This document shows, in pieces, positions 7,267 to 11,800 of a DNA stretch of 11,800 nucleotides. Each line of letters starts with the position of its first letter. Within the stretch, counting starts at the first letter, position 1. Source of the stretch: Methanobacteriota archaeon (GTDB lineage: Archaea > Thermoplasmatota > Poseidoniia > Poseidoniales > Poseidoniaceae); assembly GCA_018645535.1 (NCBI GenBank), contig JABGWN010000152.1, positions 1 to 11,800 of the forward strand, written 5' to 3'. The position numbers and the translations under genes are program-made. The notes under the pieces were generated by a model that saw only the letters and a list, made by a program, of their open reading frames with translations, had not been told where the DNA came from and made no database searches.

Positions 7267-7272
7267 ATATAA
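7267..7272 (-). promoter_or_regulatory. Putative TATA box of the membrane-protein gene
   Basis: The minus strand reads TTATAT. Its centre is about 25.5 bases before the A of ATG 7244, the spacing expected for a leaderless transcript. A Shine-Dalgarno sequence for the same ATG argues for a second, longer transcript reading through from cdc6. Confidence 0.35.
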
Positions 7273-7282
7273 GCACAACGAA

Positions 7283-8524
7283 TCAAAGCGGACGTTGTTG
7301 TCGATAGCGATTGTTGAAGACAGTGGCCATATTTTCATCTGCATTGGTTAGTATTTGTTGTGTTTCAACGTTTTGTGGAATACATGAATTAATTTCCTTA
7401 GAACGTCCATATCGTCCACGACTAATCGTTCTAGCAGTAATCAATCCGAGCATATCCAAATTTGAAATTATTCCCGAAATTCTTCGTTGTGTAAGTGAGG
7501 GTATGTTGAGATAAGAACATGATTGATCATAGACGTCGTACAGTTGGCCTGTTTGTATGTTCTTTAGTCCATTTCTCTCGTTAATGAGTACCGAAGCAAG
7601 GACTAACTTTTGTTGAGTTGGTAAAGCAGCGATAACAGGTTCAATTTGATCAGCTTCAATCTGATGTTGAGCCATGCGAACGTGATGTTGTTCCACTTTC
7701 TTATCGCCAAGTTGTTCTGCTTTTTCTGTGGAAACTCTCAACAAATCCAAGGCGCAACGAGCATCTCCATGTTCCTGTGCTGCAAAGGCTGAGCATAGAG
7801 CGATAACACCTTCCGACACAACATCCGGAGCGATTGAAACACTCGCTCTCTTTCTTAGGATGTCTTTGAGTTGCTCAGCATCATAGGGAGCGAAGAGTAA
7901 ATCCTGTTGACCAAGACGGGAGCGGACCCTTGGGTCAAGGAATTCTGTAAATTTCAAATCATTGGAAATCCCTATTACGCATGCACGTGAATCTTTGAGG
8001 AATGAATTAATATTTGTGAGATTGTAAAGGAGATCGTCTCCTGCTTTTCGAACAAGATGGTCAATTTCGTCCAATACAATGACGAAGACGCCCTTTCGAG
8101 CATCCATTCTTTTGATGAGTTCCTTGAAAACACGGTCTGTTGGCCATCCAGTGAATGGGATTTCATCGATCTCATGGTCTTCAAGAAGGGAATTACCAAT
8201 ATTTGAGAGAACTCTGTACTGTGTGTCAATTTGTCGACAGTTCACCATGACAGGAGTAATATCTCTCCTCATCTGTTCTCCTTTCTCCTTCAGGAGTTTT
8301 GTGACGTGTAGAGTGACGGCGGTTTTGCCAGCTCCAGTAACTCCGTAAAGAATCATGTTTGAAGGAATCTGACCGTTCAAAGCTTCAACAAGGTTGAATG
8401 CAATGCGTTCAATTTCTTTCTCACGATGGAGCATAATGGTTGGGCGGTGGCTGTGATGAAGAATCTCTTTATTGAGAAATAAACTTGGCCTGGAGAGCAA
8501 AGTGTCGAAGATGTTTTCCTTCAC
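7283..8524 (-). CDS. cdc6: Orc1/Cdc6 replication initiator, AAA+ ATPase
   Basis: A 413-residue archaeal Orc1/Cdc6 that binds origins and loads the MCM helicase. The N-terminal stretch IFDTLLSRPSLFLNKEIL and LHRE (32-35) are typical. Walker A GVTGAGKT is at 61-68, Walker B FVIVLDEID at 147-155, sensor 1 GISND at 185-189, and sensor 2 GDARCALDLL at 253-262 with Arg256. The C-terminal winged helix runs from about 300 to 380, with the DNA-contacting wing near RGRYGRSKEI (369-378). All key ATPase residues are present. The GTG at 8524 is chosen because GGAGGA (minus strand, 8531-8536) stands 6 bases before it and the conserved N-terminus begins there. An in-frame ATG at 8608 would add a basic 28-residue stretch that is probably untranslated. 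Initiator genes often lie beside an origin, and the spacer upstream is AT-rich. Confidence 0.95.
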   Translation of the reverse strand: MKENIFDTLLSRPSLFLNKEILHHSHRPTIMLHREKEIERIAFNLVEALNGQIPSNMILYGVTGAGKTAVTLHVTKLLKEKGEQMRRDITPVMVNCRQIDTQYRVLSNIGNSLLEDHEIDEIPFTGWPTDRVFKELIKRMDARKGVFVIVLDEIDHLVRKAGDDLLYNLTNINSFLKDSRACVIGISNDLKFTEFLDPRVRSRLGQQDLLFAPYDAEQLKDILRKRASVSIAPDVVSEGVIALCSAFAAQEHGDARCALDLLRVSTEKAEQLGDKKVEQHHVRMAQHQIEADQIEPVIAALPTQQKLVLASVLINERNGLKNIQTGQLYDVYDQSCSYLNIPSLTQRRISGIISNLDMLGLITARTISRGRYGRSKEINSCIPQNVETQQILTNADENMATVFNNRYRQQRPL

Positions 8525-8624
8525 AATTTTTCCTCCATTATATACCCCTTTGCGACGCCTCGTTAAACATGCGCTGGGATAGTTTCTCCGAGTCCGAGCC
8601 CCCCTCATAAGGATGTCCGTAGGA

Positions 8625-8645
8625 ATTGATTGAAGGAATCAATTT
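8625..8645. repeat. Inverted repeat AATTGATT / AATCAATT upstream of cdc6
   Basis: Perfect 8-bp arms (8625-8632 and 8638-8645) flank a 5-base spacer. The repeat lies between cdc6 and the end of the minus-strand hydrolase gene, next to an A7 tract. It may be part of a terminator, an operator or an origin element. Confidence 0.45.
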
Positions 8646-8653
8646 TGATTGTA

Positions 8654-8701
8654 AAAAAAGAATTATTTAGAAATGATATACGGCTAAGTAGGGGTACTTA
8701 A
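8654..8701 (-). terminator. Hairpin and T7 run after the MBL-fold hydrolase
   Basis: Read on the minus strand, the hydrolase stop at 8721 is followed by a perfect 6-bp inverted repeat, TAAGTA/TACTTA (8686-8691 and 8696-8701, loop of four C). Next comes an AT-rich tract ending in T7 (A7 on plus, 8654-8660). A T-run after a stop is a typical archaeal termination signal. Confidence 0.45.
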
Positions 8702-8720
8702 ATGAACAAAATATATCAAA

Positions 8721-9515
8721 TCAATTTTCAGGATTCCAAGCCGAATTTTCGTGAATCCACGTATCCCCATCTTCGAGATGATGAACATTACCTGGATGGA
8801 TTGGGAACTCATTTGTTAAAATCGGTTCTCCACTTGATTTGTTTGAATCGATGAACGTATGTGTAATGAGTAACTGAGTATCAGGGTTTCTCTCAGCTAA
8901 AGACTGAATATCATTTGGTTTATGATGATGATCGGATGGAACCCACTGTGGGAAGCCCATCTCCACGACAGCTATTTGTGAACGAGAAATAGCATTCTCT
9001 AAGTTGTCACAAGGACCTGAGTCTCCTGAGTGTACGAGGGATGCGCCATCCGAATGTTCAAATCGATATCCATGGGGATCGACAGCGTCATCATGATGGA
9101 CTTCGAAACGCTCCCAACTCCAGTTGTCGTTTGTTGTTCCATGATCGCTTTCGATGAATTCGATTGAATCAAGGGCGTCATCTAAACTACCAGGGAATGC
9201 CAGTTGACAAAGTGTCTGAAAACGCTCTCTGACACCTTTAGCTCCTACAACTGTGAGGGGTTTCAACCGTTCTCTATCTGAGATATATTTTCTCTCGAGG
9301 AGTAGAAATGGCAATCCAAACACGTGATCACCGTGAAGATGTGTGACGAAAATAGTTTCAATTTCAGCAGGAGATATACCGGCAATTCTCAGGCTTGCAA
9401 GAGCGGTGGGGGGGGCATCGACGATATGGATGCCATCAAGAATCATGAAGGAATGAAGTCGTTGTTTTGGTAGGAAGGCATTGCCCGTTCCTAACAACCT
9501 TACTTCGTGGCTCAT
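8721..9515 (-). CDS. Metallo-beta-lactamase-fold hydrolase, RNase Z-like
   Basis: A 264-residue soluble MBL-fold protein. The metal-binding motif THLHGDH is at 58-64 (His59, His61, Asp63, His64). Further likely ligands are His140 or His141 in EVHHDD, Asp165 in HSGDSGPCD, and His219 in ITHTF. Spacing and the strand LLGTGNAF near the N-terminus resemble tRNase Z, which cuts the 3' trailer from pre-tRNA. However, the usual GTQ loop is replaced by VDAPPTA (32-38), and the flexible exosite arm seems absent or short. It could be a tRNase Z-like RNase or another phosphodiesterase of the superfamily. The ATG at 9515 has GAGGAT (minus strand, 9521-9526) 5 bases upstream. Divergent from the reductase gene, with 116 bases between the two starts. 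Confidence 0.8.
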   Translation of the reverse strand: MSHEVRLLGTGNAFLPKQRLHSFMILDGIHIVDAPPTALASLRIAGISPAEIETIFVTHLHGDHVFGLPFLLLERKYISDRERLKPLTVVGAKGVRERFQTLCQLAFPGSLDDALDSIEFIESDHGTTNDNWSWERFEVHHDDAVDPHGYRFEHSDGASLVHSGDSGPCDNLENAISRSQIAVVEMGFPQWVPSDHHHKPNDIQSLAERNPDTQLLITHTFIDSNKSSGEPILTNEFPIHPGNVHHLEDGDTWIHENSAWNPEN

Positions 9516-9631
9516 GGTTTATCCTCTGAGAATCAACTCTTTGAATCCTATGTATGAGGGCTATGGCCGTAAGAGAATGATGATAAGTGTGCCACAATTG
9601 GGAAAAACGTCGCGAAGCGATTGGTGAGTTC

Positions 9632-10882
9632 ATGAGTAACTGGTCTGCAAAAAACCCCTATGGTTCTAAAATCACTGAATGCTATGTTCTCAACGGAGAA
9701 GGTTCCAAAAAAGAGACACGGCACATCGTATTCGATCTTGGCGACTCTGGGCTTGATTACAAAGTTGGAGACGCCCTAGGTGTTCTACCAGAGAATCCAC
9801 CACATATTGTAGAGGAACTCATTGAGATTCAAGGATGGGATAGAGACCACACTGTCACGACTCACAAAGGTGAAAAGGACCTTTACACTGCTCTGAAGAA
9901 AGACTTTGAAGTCCATCAGGCAAACAAGAAATTCGTCCAGTCCCTTGCAAACAAGGTTGTTTCCTCGGGAATGAATATATCCATGAGCATTGTTAAGCGC
10001 TCTAGAAACGGAGTTGATTGGGACGCAGAACAAGAAGGAGATTTACCTCCTGGCCTTTCTACGAGTATGCCTTCAGACGATCCTGCCTCTCAAGTCAAAG
10101 CAATCCTTTCCGATGCAAAAGAGATTGAAAATTATCTTTGGACCCGAGACTATGTTGACATCATGTCCGAATTCAGTGTAAAGTATTCTCCAGAGGAGTT
10201 CCTTGAATTAGTCGACCGTCTCAAGCCTCGTTTGTATTCAATTGCATCTTCACATGATGCCCATCCTGGATTTGTTGAGTTAACTGTCGGTATTGTCCGG
10301 TTCAATTACCACGATCGCCAACGTGGGGGCATAACGACTCAATATATGGCTGATGAAGTGGTTGTCAACGAAACACCAGTCGGTGTCTTCATGTCTCCAA
10401 CAAAATCCTTTATCCTTCCAGAAGACAAAGAAATCGATATCATCATGGTCGGGCCTGGAACTGGAATTGCACCGTTCCGTGCATTCATGGAACAACGTGT
10501 TCATGACAAAGCAACTGGTCGCAACTGGCTCTTCTTTGGTGATCAATCTGAAAAGACCGAATATTACTACAAGGATGAAATCGAAGGTTGGATGGATAGT
10601 GGCGACTTGTATCGCTTTACCACCGCCTGGTCACGAGATCAAGAAGAGAAAGTCTACGTCCAACATCGTTTGAAAGAACATGGTGCTGAAGTGTGGGAAT
10701 GGTTCGAAAAGGGAGCCTATTTCTACATCTGTGGTGACAAGACATACATGGCAAAGGACGTTCACAAAGCACTCATTGAAATCGCAATCGAACATGGCGG
10801 CATGTCCGAATCAGATGCTACACATTTCATCGAACAGACAATGATGCGAGAACAAAAGCGTTACCTGCGTGACGTTTATTGA
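9632..10882 (+). CDS. CysJ/cytochrome P450 reductase-like FAD/NADPH oxidoreductase without a flavodoxin domain
   Basis: A 416-residue flavoprotein of the CysJ/CPR/FNR superfamily that moves electrons between NADPH and a one-electron carrier. The FAD domain spans about 1-265 with a helical connecting segment near 60-200. RLYS (200-203) is the FAD-binding RxYS motif, and GGITT (232-236) stands where the pyrophosphate-binding GxxT/S loop is expected. The NADP domain has GPGTGIAPFR (274-283), FFGDQSEK (301-308), SRDQ (334-337) with KVYVQ (340-344), and CGD (367-369). Ser334, Arg335 and Lys340 match 2'-phosphate-binding positions, so NADPH is preferred. The C-terminus RYLRDVY matches CysJ, with the flavin-stacking aromatic Tyr416. 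The FMN/flavodoxin domain of CysJ is missing. ATG 9632 is preferred to an upstream ATG at 9587 because GGTGAG (9623-9628) precedes it and homology starts there. The partner protein is not in the window. Confidence 0.85.
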   Translation: MSNWSAKNPYGSKITECYVLNGEGSKKETRHIVFDLGDSGLDYKVGDALGVLPENPPHIVEELIEIQGWDRDHTVTTHKGEKDLYTALKKDFEVHQANKKFVQSLANKVVSSGMNISMSIVKRSRNGVDWDAEQEGDLPPGLSTSMPSDDPASQVKAILSDAKEIENYLWTRDYVDIMSEFSVKYSPEEFLELVDRLKPRLYSIASSHDAHPGFVELTVGIVRFNYHDRQRGGITTQYMADEVVVNETPVGVFMSPTKSFILPEDKEIDIIMVGPGTGIAPFRAFMEQRVHDKATGRNWLFFGDQSEKTEYYYKDEIEGWMDSGDLYRFTTAWSRDQEEKVYVQHRLKEHGAEVWEWFEKGAYFYICGDKTYMAKDVHKALIEIAIEHGGMSESDATHFIEQTMMREQKRYLRDVY

Positions 10883-11127
10883 TCATCAACACGAAACTCC
10901 CACACAGAGTGAGATTCACCATCGATGTCAATTCGTTTTTGTAAATGTATAAATTGAGATTTTCTCAATGCCCTTGTAATGATGTGAGATTCAACATTTC
11001 GCTCATGGTCACGAAGGGCTTCAATAATTTCACGGGTTGTTAGGGGGCCGTTTTTTCTGAGATACCCCACTATCCAGTCGGCTTGTTGACGCTGGAGACG
11101 CCTTTCTTCAGTCCAACGTCTTCCCAT
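10876..11127 (-). CDS. Small winged helix-turn-helix protein divergent from nei
   Basis: An 83-residue very basic protein. Residues 1-16 are Arg-rich (MGRRWTEERRLQRQQ), 17-25 form a first helix, 29-39 (LTTREIIEALR) and 43-56 (NVESHIITRALRKS) form the helix-turn-helix, and 58-80 form a wing ending in SVWEFRV. The pattern is like that of the 108-residue protein at 1060-1386, so the two may be paralogues. The ATG at 11127 is the first in frame and has no Shine-Dalgarno sequence. A TATA-like GTTTAAAC is centred 26.5 bases upstream, which fits a leaderless mRNA. The last 7 bases overlap the tail of the convergent reductase gene. Regulation of its own promoter and of nei is a reasonable inference from the palindrome between them, but is not shown. 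Confidence 0.75.
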   Translation of the reverse strand: MGRRWTEERRLQRQQADWIVGYLRKNGPLTTREIIEALRDHERNVESHIITRALRKSQFIHLQKRIDIDGESHSVWEFRVDDQ

Positions 11128-11141
11128 ATACCCAACATTGG

Positions 11142-11165
11142 AAACATCTGTTTAAACGCATGTTT
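11142..11165. promoter_or_regulatory. Symmetric divergent promoter/operator: 24-bp interrupted palindrome
   Basis: The structure is AAACAT-N2-GTTTAAAC-N2-ATGTTT and can also be read as two adjacent 12-bp near-palindromes, AAACATCTGTTT (11142-11153) and AAACGCATGTTT (11154-11165). Its centre, 11153.5, is exactly the midpoint of the divergent start codons (A at 11127 minus, A at 11180 plus). TTTAAA is a good archaeal TATA-like core, and its distance of 26.5 bases to each start codon fits leaderless transcription both ways. A regulator bound here would block both promoters. Confidence 0.6.
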
Positions 11166-11179
11166 AGTGAATGCAGACC

Positions 11180-11800
11180 ATGCCAGAGGGACCAGAGATT
11201 CACAGGGCTGCTCAACGATTGAGAAATGCTCTCGAAGGTTCAACAATTACTCATGTGGAATGTCCCTATCCAACAATTCAAGGGCAGGAGCATCGATTTC
11301 TCGGCAATCAAGTTATTTCTATTGAAGCCCGTTCAAAGGCCATGCTAATCCACATCGGTGAAGATGTTCTGTACAGTCATAACCAACTCTATGGCCGTTG
11401 GACAATACAAAAGAATTCCACAAAACCGAAGAAAACAAATCGTTCATTAAGGATAAAATTACAAAATGAAACACATACTGCATGCCTTTGGTCTGCTACA
11501 GATATACAAATCATAGAACCTTGGGAGATTGAAGGACATCCTTACATTGCTAAACTCGGTCCAGATGTAGCAAATAGAAATGTTCAATTCGATGACGTAC
11601 TCGAACAAGTACAGAACCCAAAATTTAGCAGGAGGCAACTCTCTCATCTTCTCCTTGATCAAGCATTTTTAGCAGGTGTTTGGAATTATCTCCGTAGCGA
11701 AATACTTCATTCAGCACGAATTTCACCCTCTCGAAAACTTAGTTCTCTATCATCAACAGAACAACATAATCTCGCACACTCAGCAATCGATATCACACAA
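11180..11800 (+). CDS. nei: Nei/Fpg-family DNA glycosylase (endonuclease VIII-like), 3' end beyond the window
   Basis: The first 207 residues are visible and the frame stays open to the right edge. The N-terminus MPEGPEIHRA carries the catalytic Pro2 and Glu3 of the Fpg/Nei family, with PEGPE typical of Nei. RSKAML (51-56) holds Lys53, equivalent to the beta-elimination lysine. HNQLYGRW (67-74) is the conserved turn of the N-terminal sandwich domain. LLDQAFLAGVWNYLRSEIL (158-176) is the H2TH segment with the GxxN asparagine (Asn169). The zinc finger would lie past the edge. The enzyme removes oxidised pyrimidines (or 8-oxoguanine in Fpg-like members) and nicks the DNA. The start has no Shine-Dalgarno sequence but lies 26.5 bases from a TATA-like core, suggesting leaderless expression. 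It is divergent from a winged-helix gene and shares its promoter region. Confidence 0.9.
   Translation, partial: MPEGPEIHRAAQRLRNALEGSTITHVECPYPTIQGQEHRFLGNQVISIEARSKAMLIHIGEDVLYSHNQLYGRWTIQKNSTKPKKTNRSLRIKLQNETHTACLWSATDIQIIEPWEIEGHPYIAKLGPDVANRNVQFDDVLEQVQNPKFSRRQLSHLLLDQAFLAGVWNYLRSEILHSARISPSRKLSSLSSTEQHNLAHSAIDITQ

Noticed and set aside
6898..7272. A 124-codon plus-strand frame antisense to the membrane protein
   Set aside because: The minus-strand reading gives four clear hydrophobic segments and a Shine-Dalgarno sequence. The plus reading is low-complexity Ser/Pro/Ala, typical of a shadow frame.
8537..8544. TATATAAT (minus strand) as the cdc6 promoter
   Set aside because: Its centre is only about 17 bases before the start codon, so transcription would begin inside the gene. 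It is more likely an AT-rich leader.
8525..8608. A longer Cdc6 starting at the ATG at 8608
   Set aside because: The extra residues are not like the family N-terminus, and the GTG at 8524 has a strong Shine-Dalgarno sequence in front of the conserved start.
9408..9415. Run of eight G as a possible frameshift site in the MBL-fold gene
   Set aside because: The frame is intact through it (Ala-Pro-Pro) and the downstream metal motif is in frame.
11083..11325. An 80-codon plus-strand frame at the nei start
   Set aside because: It overlaps the nei reading frame, which begins with the diagnostic PEGPE and stays open to the edge.
1..11800. tRNA genes, CRISPR arrays, insertion sequences
   Set aside because: No T-arm-like GGTTC-ATCC element with a matching acceptor stem, no regularly spaced repeats, and no transposase-like frame was seen.

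Overview
The window looks like a piece of an archaeal chromosome, most likely a Marine Group II / Poseidoniales-type euryarchaeon. That placement is inference from gene content, not from a marker gene. The archaeal signs are an Orc1/Cdc6 initiator, a phosphopantetheine adenylyltransferase fused to the archaeal DUF359 (GTP-dependent dephospho-CoA kinase) domain, a DhnA-type class I aldolase, small winged-helix proteins, and TATA-like boxes about 26 nt before start codons. Mixed in are enzymes of bacterial flavour: a CysJ-like flavoprotein reductase and a Nei-type DNA glycosylase. Such a mixture is common in that group. I see no transposon, phage, CRISPR or tRNA gene.

Layout. Positions 1-926 hold a class I fructose-bisphosphate aldolase whose start lies at or just before the left edge. 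A hairpin-rich gap follows, then a small winged-helix protein on the minus strand (1060-1386). Divergent from it is a large protein of unknown function with an N-terminal winged helix (1658-4183). The 349-base gap at 4184-4532 is not empty: it holds a GC-richer segment with many nested complementary stems and a T-run at its end, most likely a structured non-coding RNA that I could not assign to a family. Then come the CoA biosynthesis fusion protein (4533-5570) and a translationally coupled family 2 glycosyltransferase with membrane segments (5570-6673). Convergent with these, on the minus strand, are a four-helix membrane protein (6678-7244) and orc1/cdc6 (7283-8524). An AT-rich spacer with two perfect inverted repeats lies upstream of cdc6 and is a weak candidate for an origin. 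A metallo-beta-lactamase-fold hydrolase (8721-9515, minus) is divergent from the CysJ-like reductase (9632-10882, plus). A second small winged-helix protein (10876-11127, minus) overlaps the reductase tail. A Nei/Fpg DNA glycosylase starts at 11180 and runs off the right edge.

How the parts relate. Most genes are separate housekeeping functions: glycolysis/gluconeogenesis, CoA synthesis, replication initiation, redox and base-excision repair. The most striking regulatory structure is between the second winged-helix gene and nei. A 24-bp interrupted palindrome with GTTTAAAC at its core sits exactly at the midpoint of the two divergent start codons. It is placed so that one shared TATA-like element could serve two leaderless transcripts and could also be the operator of the winged-helix protein. 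The first winged-helix gene is also divergent from its neighbour, with direct and inverted repeats in the gap.
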